Positions 51,564 through 59,459 of a DNA stretch of 64,000 nucleotides are shown here, piece by piece. The DNA is taken from positions 62,001-126,000 of the forward strand of contig JAGABZ010000001.1 in assembly GCA_017614375.1 (NCBI GenBank), in the 5' to 3' direction. Position 1 is the stretch's first letter, and every line of letters begins with the position of its first letter. The notes under the pieces were generated by a model. That model ran no database searches. It was not told the origin of the DNA and saw only the letters and a program-made list of their open reading frames with translations. The DNA is from Spirochaetales bacterium (GTDB lineage: Bacteria; Spirochaetota; Spirochaetia; Sphaerochaetales; Sphaerochaetaceae). The position numbers and the translations under genes are program-made.

Positions 51564-52876
51564 CACCTGATCCTGCGGGCCTCCATGTAGTAGCGCTTCT
51601 CCTGCGCCTCCCCCATCGAGAAAGTCTTTCGCGGCAGAGCGCCGTCCCTGACAATCGAATCAAAGAACGTATCCTTTGAAACGTCCGGCAGAAATACCCC
51701 GACATTGCCCGGCTTTTGTCCGAGCCGTGATGTGACGTCGGTGCCGTGGATATAGTCGACCTTCACCCTGCCGCCGGAGGTCATACGGTCGATTACGGCC
51801 TGCATGCTTCCCGCCGCCAGGCTGCTTTTGGGTTTTTCAAGTTCCAACAGGCAGAATCCGTTTTCATCGCACAATCCGATTGTCTGTCTCTCCGGATCCG
51901 GGGCAAGTCCTGACAGAACCCCCTCAAGATCATCACAGGCCGTCATCGTATAGGCGGAACACTCCTTTGAGAGTTCATAGACCACATCCGCCGTCCGGGT
52001 GTTGAAAAGCACCCTGTGAATCGGCTCGAATTCCAGCCCCGGACTGAAGATGTTCTCCAGTTCAACCAGGCAGAACCGCGCAGGATGCGACTGCCTCTGC
52101 TCCTCTGAAAGGTTCTGTCTGATGTCCTCCCAGCAACTCTTGGCCGTGGCGAAGCTGTGGTTCCCGTCGCCCATGGCGAACAAGAGCCTGTTATCCGGAT
52201 TAAGGGCATCGTACAGGTCCTGCAGGGCATCGGCCACGCCCCGGATATCATCCTCCGAGGAAACGGCCCACGCGGTAATCTGACCGCCTCCGGCCATCAG
52301 AGGAGTGTCATAGACCTGCTCAAGAGCCTCTGTCTTTTCGGCCAGGGCCTCAATTACGGCCCCTTTGCGGTCGTTGATCAGGACCATGATGTGGGGTAAT
52401 TCCAGAACAGCGTCTTTGCGGATTGCCTTTCTCGGCGGAATGCGGCTGAGAATCGTCCCCTCTGTGGCACGGATCAGGCTCCTGCTGTCCTTCTCCCAAC
52501 TGTACCGCTCAAGATCCAGCGCTACAATCAAACCCCAGCGGTCCTTGCGATGTGCGCAGCTTCTGCGCACCAGGAAGAATGAATGCTCATAAGTCCTGAA
52601 AAGCCCGCTGTCTACATAAGAATCCATCGTACGGTTGATTTCATCTATGCGTTTCTGCGGCTCAGGCTCCTCTAGGTAGCACTCCGGATAGATCAGTTTC
52701 AGCGTCGATGGCGAATCCCCCACGTATGAGGCCGCAGATTGCCAATACTCCGGCTGGGAAGTGTACTGGTCGCAGGCAACCACGGCCCATTTCGAGAGGT
52801 CCGTACCCTCCTTGGGAACCATGATATCGGGAACCCTCACTCCGAGGGACAGCAGACGGGAATCAACGCTATTCAT
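51563..52876 (-). CDS. DUF1015 family protein
   Basis: 437 residues, the usual length. Family marks are YPECYLEEPEP-like sequence near residue 70, LFAMGDGNHSFATAKSCWE in the middle and LPRKTFSMGEAQEKRYYMEARRI at the C-terminus. The family (COG4198) is often beside serine or amino-acid genes and has no proven activity; the GDGNHS motif suggests a catalytic or metal site. CGGAGG lies seven bases before the ATG. It is transcribed toward the two tRNA genes, with no terminator of its own, so its mRNA could run antisense across tRNA-Thr. Confidence 0.9.
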   Translation of the reverse strand: MNSVDSRLLSLGVRVPDIMVPKEGTDLSKWAVVACDQYTSQPEYWQSAASYVGDSPSTLKLIYPECYLEEPEPQKRIDEINRTMDSYVDSGLFRTYEHSFFLVRRSCAHRKDRWGLIVALDLERYSWEKDSRSLIRATEGTILSRIPPRKAIRKDAVLELPHIMVLINDRKGAVIEALAEKTEALEQVYDTPLMAGGGQITAWAVSSEDDIRGVADALQDLYDALNPDNRLLFAMGDGNHSFATAKSCWEDIRQNLSEEQRQSHPARFCLVELENIFSPGLEFEPIHRVLFNTRTADVVYELSKECSAYTMTACDDLEGVLSGLAPDPERQTIGLCDENGFCLLELEKPKSSLAAGSMQAVIDRMTSGGRVKVDYIHGTDVTSRLGQKPGNVGVFLPDVSKDTFFDSIVRDGALPRKTFSMGEAQEKRYYMEARRIR

Positions 52877-52892
52877 AACAGCCTCCGTATCG

Positions 52893-52921
52893 ATTCTAAA
52901 CCCGACTGAGGCCGGTTACAA
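52893..52921 (-). promoter_or_regulatory. Predicted promoter of the DUF1015 gene
   Basis: Minus strand TTGTAA (52916-52921), 17-base spacer, TAGAAT (52893-52898), followed by a short leader with CGGAGG. Confidence 0.6.
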
Positions 52922-52937
52922 GCAAAGAAGCAGATTC

Positions 52938-52966
52938 TTGCCCGCGCAGGACCAATCTGCTAAAAT
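52938..52966 (+). promoter_or_regulatory. Predicted promoter of the 3-TM gene, leaderless geometry
   Basis: TTGCCC (52938-52943), 17-base spacer, TAAAAT (52961-52966), ending six bases before ATG 52973. No ribosome-binding site lies between. Confidence 0.55.
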
Positions 52967-52972
52967 CCCAGT

Positions 52973-53314
52973 ATGCTCAAAGGAAGAAGGGTTGTTGAGA
53001 TTCTCGGTGTATGCTCGGTTTACGCCTTTTTTCTTCTGGTGGCCGCAATCGCGCTGAATCTCTGCTCCTCCTACTGGAGCGCCCAGGCGGACTTCATAAG
53101 TTTCACCACCGGCGCCGTGAGTTTCCTTCTCTGGTTCAACATGATTCTCCAGGCTGTGGTTCTTTTGGGCAGCATCTATCTGTGGGCGACCGACGGACGC
53201 TTTCCCGGATGGTTGATGCTGCGCTCGATAATCCTGACGGCTCTGGTATTTGCCATAGGATTTGCATTTGAGCTCGTCGAGCGGTCCGTCAGCGAAGGCC
53301 TGAGGATAGGCTGA
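52973..53314 (+). CDS. Small membrane protein of unknown function (3 TM)
   Basis: 113 residues with three hydrophobic helices (about residues 9-31, 46-67, 83-103) and short polar loops. The first loop holds SSYWSAQADF. No family recognised. It stands alone between divergent DUF1015 and convergent tsaC. The ATG has no ribosome-binding site and lies six bases from a -10 box, so it probably heads a leaderless mRNA. The stop TGA is separated from the tsaC stop by one base (TGAGTCA). Confidence 0.72.
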   Translation: MLKGRRVVEILGVCSVYAFFLLVAAIALNLCSSYWSAQADFISFTTGAVSFLLWFNMILQAVVLLGSIYLWATDGRFPGWLMLRSIILTALVFAIGFAFELVERSVSEGLRIG

Positions 53315-53315
53315 G

Positions 53316-53897
53316 TCAGCCGGCCGTGGCGGTCTGCTTTTCAATCAGTGATGAAATGTCGTAGGCTCCCTGCCTGAGAATCCTGTAGGGATAAACCGTC
53401 GCGTCGATGATTGTTGAGGGCACGGTTCCCTGCTGCTCCTGCCCTTTGACGAGAAAATCGACAACAGGCTCGAAGCGCTGCCTGATTTCGGAGAAGTTCA
53501 GCAGTGTCGGTTCACCCGAGGTGTTTACCGAGGTCGAGTACACCGGGGAGCCGATTGTCCGCAACAACTCGGTCAGAAAGGCATCTCTGGGAACACGCAT
53601 GGCCAGAGGTTTGCCCTCCTTGCTGTTGAGAATCACTGTAAGCGGGGCCGGCCAGATGTCCAGAATGTCACCCGGGATGGTGTCGCCGGTAAGCTCCCGT
53701 GCCTGCTCAAGTGTGCAGATGACCAGAAAAGGCTTCGTCTCCGGGCGGTTCTTGACGTAGCGCAGCGGTTTCTCTCCGATTCCGTAGATGCTGCACAACC
53801 CGTAGATCGTATCGCAGGGGAGAACCCCCACTCCGCCGCCGGCAATCAGTTCGCTGACGATGGAAATGCTTTCAGGATTGCTCTTGTTCAGTACCAT
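53316..53897 (-). CDS. tsaC: L-threonylcarbamoyladenylate synthase (TsaC/Sua5)
   Basis: Makes threonylcarbamoyl-AMP from threonine, bicarbonate and ATP, first step of t6A at position 37 of ANN-decoding tRNAs such as the tRNA-Thr nearby. 193 residues, the TsaC length, without the Sua5 C-terminal domain. Visible are GVGVLPCDTIYGL, KNRPETKPFLV and the late motif STSVNTSGEP. MRVP lies in the middle. The ATG directly abuts a GAAGG with no spacing and overlaps the upstream gene by 26 bases, so the exact start is less sure. Confidence 0.92.
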   Translation of the reverse strand: MVLNKSNPESISIVSELIAGGGVGVLPCDTIYGLCSIYGIGEKPLRYVKNRPETKPFLVICTLEQARELTGDTIPGDILDIWPAPLTVILNSKEGKPLAMRVPRDAFLTELLRTIGSPVYSTSVNTSGEPTLLNFSEIRQRFEPVVDFLVKGQEQQGTVPSTIIDATVYPYRILRQGAYDISSLIEKQTATAG

Positions 53898-54339
53898 CCT
53901 TCTGTCCGGACTCCCTTTTCCCCTCCAACGCGACCAACAGCGTCAGCGCCCCGGCCAAAACCGCGGAAACCAGCAGGATTGCAGGTGCGGACATGTACCA
54001 GACCTTGCTTCGGCTGAAGTCGATTTGCCTGAAATCATACATCTTTCCATTAACATAGTCCATGTCGTCCGGCTCGAAGTAGTAGACGATGTCACCTTCA
54101 AGGCTGTAGCCCAGCCTGATGGCGTTGTCCTTGAGGAATTCCTCGGTGTATACGGATTCCTCCTCCCTCTGCAGATTGCCCAGGGCGGTACGCAGCTGTG
54201 TTATGACCGTCTGCTGTCTTTCGATGTCCTCAGAGAGCTGTTTCGCGTAGAAGAAACCGTATTTTCCCAGCAATCCGGATAGCAAAAGGTAAAAACACAG
54301 GCCTGAGACCACAAAAATGAACAAACATTTCCTTGTCAT
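53872..54339 (-). CDS. FtsB/DivIC-like division protein with a second membrane helix
   Basis: 155 residues from ATG 54339; a longer frame to 54459 would begin upstream of the promoter. The first helix (CLFIFVVSGLCFYLLLSGLL) is followed by a coiled coil (LSEDIERQQTVITQLRTAL) and the FtsB-type end YTEEFLKDNAIRLGYSLEGDIVYYF, close to the EExAReeLGmvkpGE-vy pattern of the septum-formation-initiator family. Unlike standard FtsB/DivIC it then carries another hydrophobic helix (about residues 113-135) and a charged tail. Probably part of the divisome core. Confidence 0.78.
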   Translation of the reverse strand: MTRKCLFIFVVSGLCFYLLLSGLLGKYGFFYAKQLSEDIERQQTVITQLRTALGNLQREEESVYTEEFLKDNAIRLGYSLEGDIVYYFEPDDMDYVNGKMYDFRQIDFSRSKVWYMSAPAILLVSAVLAGALTLLVALEGKRESGQKDGTEQEQS

Positions 54340-54361
54340 GACTATACGTTTTTTATATAAT
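54333..54361 (+). promoter_or_regulatory. Predicted promoter of the Pro/Glu-rich protein gene
   Basis: TTGTCA (54333-54338), 17-base spacer, perfect TATAAT (54356-54361). Leader of about 25 bases with AAGAGG six bases before ATG 54392. Confidence 0.65.
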
Positions 54362-54381
54362 TTCGGTGAGTAACAGTGCAA
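54352..54381 (-). promoter_or_regulatory. Predicted promoter of the FtsB-like gene
   Basis: Minus strand TTGCAC (54376-54381) with TATAAA (54352-54357, 18-base spacer) or TATATA (54354-54359, 16-base spacer). The leader would be only some six bases, with no ribosome-binding site. It overlaps the divergent promoter of the Pro/Glu-rich gene. Confidence 0.45.
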
Positions 54382-54391
54382 GAGGTCGTAG

Positions 54392-55723
54392 ATGGGTGGC
54401 AATAGAAAAACAAGTTGGGGAACCGTTTTATCCGCTGTCCTGCTCTCCATTCTGGTCATAGGGATTCTGGTTTTCGCCTTTTTCAGGTGGATTGCTCCGT
54501 CGATTGACCTGAAAAAGGAACAGGTCTACAGCGTCGGCATTCTCCTCCTCCCCTTCGTCCTGGGCATCATCTTCATAACCCTGGGAACCTCCATCCGCAT
54601 CAACCGGCAGAAGGATTTCGACGAGGCCCTCCGCGACCGCATCCGCGCAAACAGCCTCTTTGCCCTACCCGAAGAAGAGCCTCAGGATCTGGTCGGCAAG
54701 AAGCAGCCTGAACAGAAACCTCAGGAGCCTCAGGAAGAACCGCAGGCTGTCCAGCCGCTTGAGGACATCCGCCCCCGTGAGGAGGAAGAGCTTCCCAAGC
54801 AGCAGGAAGAACCCAGCCCGATTTCCATCTTCACTCCGGAGGAAGACAACTCGCTGGACGATTACAACGAGCAGCTCTCCAGGCAGCTTGAGGAAATCGC
54901 CAACGCCGAACCCACCGAGCCCGAAGCAGAGCCCCAGCCTGCCTCCGAGGATGTTACCGACATCGTCGACCAGTTCACTGAAGAGGAACCCGCTGAAGAA
55001 GAACCCGTTGCTGAAGAACCTGCTGCTGAAGAACCTGCTGCTGAAGAGCCTGTTGCTGAAGAGCCCGCGGTCGATGAGGTTCCCGTCGGGGAAGAGCTCC
55101 CCGAAGAGCCCCAGGCAGAAACTCCTGCAGAAACCTCTCCGGAGGACCTTCCTGCAGAAACCTCTCAGGAGGAACTTCCTGCGACCGAGGTTTTTCCCAC
55201 CGAGGACGCAGAAAGTTCCGACACCCCCGAGGTCATCCCGGCCTTTATTCCCGTCGAGACAGCAAAAGAGGCCCCCGAAGAAGAACCCGCTGAACCCTCT
55301 GCCTCCGAAGTCCCTGATGAGGATTATCAATCAATCATCGATTCCGACGACCCGGTCATCCGCGACATCGACGCCGTCGAGCTCAATGAGGACTTCGCCC
55401 CTGCCGCCGATGTTCAGCCCGTCGACATCAACGATCCCGACGCCGTGGCCAAGGATGAACTTGATTCGGCCAACCGCCTCGATTATGACGTATCCTTCGC
55501 CCGCATCGAGGGTACTGACAGCCAGGCTGTCCAGGCCGCACTCGGAGAGGCCGCTCATATCTTTGAAAACGAAGACGGTTCCGTGTCGGTCATCATTCCC
55601 TTCTACAACGCCGCTGAAGCCAAACAGGCTCTCTCCTCTGCCGGCGGTCAGGTCAGCATGACCTCCAGAAAGGGACGCAAGGATCTGGATTATTCAAAGA
55701 TTCAGCAGGAACTGGCAATCTGA
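54392..55723 (+). CDS. Membrane protein with long Pro/Glu-rich low-complexity linker
   Basis: 443 residues. Two membrane helices at about residues 11-31 and 47-66 form a hairpin at the N-terminus. Then comes a region of some 280 residues dominated by E, P and A with EEPAA/EEPVA repeats, and a C-terminal part of about 100 residues without low complexity (DSQAVQAALGEAAHIF, VSVIIPFYNAAEAKQALSS). Such a layout suits a protein that reaches across a distance, in the cytoplasm by the predicted hairpin topology. No family recognised. Divergent from the FtsB-like gene. The stop abuts the murJ stop in the palindrome TGATCA. Confidence 0.78.
   Translation: MGGNRKTSWGTVLSAVLLSILVIGILVFAFFRWIAPSIDLKKEQVYSVGILLLPFVLGIIFITLGTSIRINRQKDFDEALRDRIRANSLFALPEEEPQDLVGKKQPEQKPQEPQEEPQAVQPLEDIRPREEEELPKQQEEPSPISIFTPEEDNSLDDYNEQLSRQLEEIANAEPTEPEAEPQPASEDVTDIVDQFTEEEPAEEEPVAEEPAAEEPAAEEPVAEEPAVDEVPVGEELPEEPQAETPAETSPEDLPAETSQEELPATEVFPTEDAESSDTPEVIPAFIPVETAKEAPEEEPAEPSASEVPDEDYQSIIDSDDPVIRDIDAVELNEDFAPAADVQPVDINDPDAVAKDELDSANRLDYDVSFARIEGTDSQAVQAALGEAAHIFENEDGSVSVIIPFYNAAEAKQALSSAGGQVSMTSRKGRKDLDYSKIQQELAI
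54979..55074 (+). repeat. 15-base tandem repeat coding for EEPAA-type units
   Basis: About six imperfect copies of GCTGAAGAACCTGCT in frame, giving AEEPA/VAEEP units. Copy number could vary by slippage without changing the frame. Confidence 0.75.
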
Positions 55724-57229
55724 TCAGAACAGCTTGATTCTGAACAACCTGTAGCTCAGCAGGACAAGGGCAACCGATCCCGCGGTGATTCCACCCAGCG
55801 TGAGCAGGTTTGCCATGTTCGAGCCCGTGGTCCAATAGTCCGGTAACAAAAACCTGATTACCGAGCAGACCAGAACCAGCGGCAGCACTGCCACAACCAC
55901 TCTGGCTGAGTACCTGAGGAAATCCGGAACATCGAAGCCCGACAGGGATGATTTCAAACTTACCAGCAGAACAACCAGGCCGGTCAGATAGGCCACCGTA
56001 TTTGCCAGCGCCAGGGCGCTGACACCCATTCCGGCGGCAGTAAGCCCCACAGAGAGCGCGATGTCGGTACCGCAGACAACTATTCCGGTGAACAGGACGG
56101 TTTTTTGCATGTTCAGGCAGTAGCAGAGTTTCTGGGTAAAGGAATAAAAGGCCACCACCGTCATTCCGCCCAGAAAGACACCCAGGACCGAAGCAGTCAT
56201 CAGGGAATTGTCCAGTGTGAACCGTCCGGTCATCAGCACCACGGCAACGATGTCCCGGCGGAAAAAGATCATGAACACCGCGCTGGGCAGGAGATAGCAA
56301 AGCAGACGCTTCAATCCGGTCGAATAGGTATCGGCCAGTTCCCTGCCCCTGGCCACGCTCATCAGCGGCATATACACCGTTCCGACGGCGGTAAAGAAGA
56401 TTCCGTACGGAGTCTGCCAGAAAACCAGCGAGTTGGAAAAGGCCGAGACAGCCCCCTGCCCCAGCGACGAGGCGATGCTGAAGGCCACCTGCGTCGAAAC
56501 CACAGCCAGTGAGGAGGTAACCACGGCCGGAAGCCAGCGGCGGATGACCTCACAGAAATCCTCCGAGTCAAAATGAAACGAAAGGCGAAGTTTCAGCCCT
56601 TTGGAAAGCACCGCCGCGGCCGTCACTGCAGTCTGCAGAAATCCCCCGGCCATGGCGCCGTATGCCATGGCATAGGCCCCGTATCTGGCCGCCAGAAAGA
56701 CAAGTGAGGCAATCTCGGCTATGGAGAAGAACAGCGGCGCCAGACTCTGGACAAGAAAGGCCGACAGGCTCTGCAGCACCGCCGAAAAAAAGGCCGCAAT
56801 CAGAATAAATACAAAAAACACATTGAAATACGGCAACAAAGAAGCGGCGGTTTCAGTCTGCTCCGGATCGGAAAAACCGCTGAGCAGGTTTACAAACGGA
56901 TAACGCACCGCCACCGAAAACCCTATGAGGACCACACCGATGAGCAGCTGGGCGGTCAGGAGCGAGGAGAACAGTTCCTGCATCCTCTGCCGGTCTTCTT
57001 TGATCCGGGAAAAACCGGGGACAATCGCCGAAGCCAGGGCCCCCTCGGAGAAGATCTTTCTGAGGTTGTTCGGGATGTTGAAACTGAAGTTAATCGCGTC
57101 GGCGAGCGAACCGGCACCGAACACCGAGGCAAAGACCCGGATGCGGATGACCCCCAGGATCCGGGACACCAGCGTGAAGAACATCACGATGAAGGAGTTC
57201 CGCCCCGTGGACTGAGGACGCCGGCTCAT
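55724..57229 (-). CDS. murJ: Lipid II flippase MurJ
   Basis: Flips the peptidoglycan precursor lipid II across the inner membrane. 501 residues with about 14 membrane helices. Family marks are VSRILGVIRIRVFASVFG, ADAINFSFNIPNNLRKIFSEGALASAIVPGF and SLGQGAVSAFSNSLVFWQTPYGIFFTAVGTVYMPLMS. The basic residues near Arg26/Arg28 and the LRKIF-EGA segment match the lipid-binding cavity. The ATG overlaps the tgt stop by four bases. Confidence 0.95.
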   Translation of the reverse strand: MSRRPQSTGRNSFIVMFFTLVSRILGVIRIRVFASVFGAGSLADAINFSFNIPNNLRKIFSEGALASAIVPGFSRIKEDRQRMQELFSSLLTAQLLIGVVLIGFSVAVRYPFVNLLSGFSDPEQTETAASLLPYFNVFFVFILIAAFFSAVLQSLSAFLVQSLAPLFFSIAEIASLVFLAARYGAYAMAYGAMAGGFLQTAVTAAAVLSKGLKLRLSFHFDSEDFCEVIRRWLPAVVTSSLAVVSTQVAFSIASSLGQGAVSAFSNSLVFWQTPYGIFFTAVGTVYMPLMSVARGRELADTYSTGLKRLLCYLLPSAVFMIFFRRDIVAVVLMTGRFTLDNSLMTASVLGVFLGGMTVVAFYSFTQKLCYCLNMQKTVLFTGIVVCGTDIALSVGLTAAGMGVSALALANTVAYLTGLVVLLVSLKSSLSGFDVPDFLRYSARVVVAVLPLVLVCSVIRFLLPDYWTTGSNMANLLTLGGITAGSVALVLLSYRLFRIKLF

Positions 57230-58374
57230 CGGTCATCCTCCTGCTTTGGCTTTGCCGCCATGTAGCGCTCCAGATAGGCCTTTTTGAACGGGACAAAGCG
57301 GTCCTGGGCGATTGCCTCGCGGGCGCGGAGCATCAGATTGTGCAGATAAGTCAGATTGTGCTCGGTGGCAAGCATTCCGCCGAGCATTTCATTGCACTTG
57401 AACAGATGTCTCAGGTAACCCCGCGAATACTCCGTACAGGCCCTGCAGGTGCAGCCGGGGTTCAGCGGGCCTGTGTCCAGAGCATTGAAGGACCGCTTTA
57501 GTACCAGAGGACCGTCATCGGTAAAGACGGTGCCGTTTCTCGCCATCCGGGTGGCCAGCACGCAGTCGAAGATGTCTATTCCGTTCTCAATCGCCTGCAG
57601 AAGGTAGTCCGGCGAACCGATTCCCATGACGTAGCGGGGCTTTTCACGGGTGATTTCATCAGCCGTGAAAGCGAGGAACTCCTCGAACACCTCAGGCTTC
57701 TCCCCCACCGACAGACCTCCTATGGCAACTCCGGGGAAGTCCATGTCGCTGATTGTCCTGGCACTCTCTCTGCGGAGGTCCTTGTAGAAGTTGCCCTGAA
57801 CTATCCCGAAAAGCTGACCGTGAAACTCCCCACCGAGTTCGTCGCGCCTGTTGATTGAGCGCCGGGCCCAGTCAAGCGTCATCTTCCAGGCCTTCAGGGC
57901 CTCAGAGTAGCTGATCTGCGGAGGCGTGCACCAATCCAGCACCATGGCGATGTCGCTGCCGATGACCTTCTGGATATCGACGACCTTTTCCGGCGAGAAA
58001 AAGTGCCGCGAACCGTCAATCGGGCTCTGGAAATGCACCCCTTCTGGTGTGATTTTCCTCAATCCGCTCAGGGAAAAGATCTGAAAACCGCCGCTGTCGG
58101 TGAGAATGTTCCCGTCCCAGTGAGAGAAGTTGTGCAGTCCTCCGAAATGCTCAAGAACCTCGAGCCCGGGACGCAGATACAGATGGAATGTGTTTCCTAA
58201 TATGAGGTTATACCCGATGCGCTTCACATCATCGTGGTAAATACCCTTGACTGTTCCCAGGGTTCCGACCGGCATGAAGGCAGGGGTCAGGACTTGCCCA
58301 TGCCCCAGGGAGAGGATTCCCGTCCTGGCCTTTGAGGTGCCGTCGTTGTGAAGCGTGGAGAATATGCTTTTCAT
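57226..58374 (-). CDS. tgt: Queuine tRNA-ribosyltransferase
   Basis: Exchanges guanine 34 of GUN-anticodon tRNAs (such as the tRNA-Tyr here) for preQ1. 382 residues from ATG 58374; a frame extending to 58524 lies inside lptG and is rejected. The catalytic parts are ILTDSGGFQIFSLS, VLDWCTPPQISYSEA and GGLSVGEKPEVFEEFL. The zinc site is CTCRACTEYSRGYLRHLF with the later His. Directly follows lptG with a two-base gap and overlaps murJ. Confidence 0.96.
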   Translation of the reverse strand: MKSIFSTLHNDGTSKARTGILSLGHGQVLTPAFMPVGTLGTVKGIYHDDVKRIGYNLILGNTFHLYLRPGLEVLEHFGGLHNFSHWDGNILTDSGGFQIFSLSGLRKITPEGVHFQSPIDGSRHFFSPEKVVDIQKVIGSDIAMVLDWCTPPQISYSEALKAWKMTLDWARRSINRRDELGGEFHGQLFGIVQGNFYKDLRRESARTISDMDFPGVAIGGLSVGEKPEVFEEFLAFTADEITREKPRYVMGIGSPDYLLQAIENGIDIFDCVLATRMARNGTVFTDDGPLVLKRSFNALDTGPLNPGCTCRACTEYSRGYLRHLFKCNEMLGGMLATEHNLTYLHNLMLRAREAIAQDRFVPFKKAYLERYMAAKPKQEDDR

Positions 58375-58376
58375 AC

Positions 58377-59459
58377 TCACGTCCTGAAGGTGGCGGTCAG
58401 ACCGACGGAAAAGACCAGAATCATCACGACCGGGGCCAGGGTACCGCTGATGGGGCTGATCATCCCCTGCGAGGCGAGAATCAAAGTCAGCATCTGAACC
58501 ACGTAGTACACCACTCCGATGCACAGACAGCTGACTATTGAAAACAGCAGTATGTTCTTTTTGAATCTGTAGTTGATGGAACAGGCGATAATCATCAGGA
58601 CAAGCGGGGTCAGGAACGAGAGGACGCGCTGCCAGAAATCAGTTGCCAGCTCCGGATACCGCGACGGCTCGAACTCTCTGACCGTCTGCAAATAATCCCA
58701 GGCACCCCGGATGGGCATGCTGGTGACATCGGCCGAAGTGCTTCGGAACATCTGGACGTTGATGTCCAGATCCTCAAACCTCAGGCGTGTCGGTTTCGTG
58801 ACCTTGACCGAGCCTGACGGATCGATCTCAAACACGGTGTTGTCGTTGAATTCCCAGTTCCCGTCGACCCAGAGGGCGCTGTCGCTTTCCATCCGGAAAT
58901 CAAGGGTCCCGTCCGGATTACGGTGAATAAGCACGGTTCCCTTCAGTTTGGACTCGGAGTCGATGTAGCGCCGCGCGTAGAGGACATACCCGTTGACCGA
59001 ATCGTACAGCGAGACGTTGCGGTTGTCGTAGGTGGTGCTGCTGTAGAAGATCTGCTCATCCAGCCGGCTTTTGAGCGTCCCCGCGGGGATTCCGACCTGT
59101 TCGCTGAATGCGAAATACAGCCCGGCGACGCAAAAGGCCAGAACCAGGCAGGGGCGCAGAATCCGCCTGTAGGGAATTCCGGCGTTGAGCAGGCAGATCA
59201 TCTCATTGTTCGCGCTCAACTGCGAGAGGAAATAGGTCAGCGAAAACAAAAAAGCCGGCCCGGTGCACATCAGAACCGCTTCCGGGGCGTAATACAGCGA
59301 GCGCAGGGCTATGGTTGCGAACGGGACTTCCATGCGGATGTAGTCGGCCAGGTTGGAAATCAGGTCTACCGTCACCATCACAAACGAACACAGAAGCAGG
59401 GCTATTACGCCCACCCGGAGAACGTTTGACAGGATGTAGCGGTCAAGTCTGGTTTTCAT
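58377..59459 (-). CDS. lptG: LptG-like permease (YjgP/YjgQ family)
   Basis: 360 residues: three helices at the start, a beta-jellyroll domain (about residues 135-265, external), and three helices at the end. LDRYILSNVLRVGVIALLL and NNEMICLLNAGIPYRRIL are the family marks. In Gram-negatives LptF/LptG with the ATPase LptB extracts LPS. Treponemes are generally thought to lack LPS, so the cargo here may be another lipid or glycolipid. The ATG overlaps the lptF stop. LptF/LptG assignment is by order and could be swapped. Confidence 0.85.
   Translation of the reverse strand: MKTRLDRYILSNVLRVGVIALLLCSFVMVTVDLISNLADYIRMEVPFATIALRSLYYAPEAVLMCTGPAFLFSLTYFLSQLSANNEMICLLNAGIPYRRILRPCLVLAFCVAGLYFAFSEQVGIPAGTLKSRLDEQIFYSSTTYDNRNVSLYDSVNGYVLYARRYIDSESKLKGTVLIHRNPDGTLDFRMESDSALWVDGNWEFNDNTVFEIDPSGSVKVTKPTRLRFEDLDINVQMFRSTSADVTSMPIRGAWDYLQTVREFEPSRYPELATDFWQRVLSFLTPLVLMIIACSINYRFKKNILLFSIVSCLCIGVVYYVVQMLTLILASQGMISPISGTLAPVVMILVFSVGLTATFRT

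Noticed and set aside
54979-55074. CRISPR-like repeat
   Set aside because: Contiguous 15-base units without spacers, in frame within a coding region.
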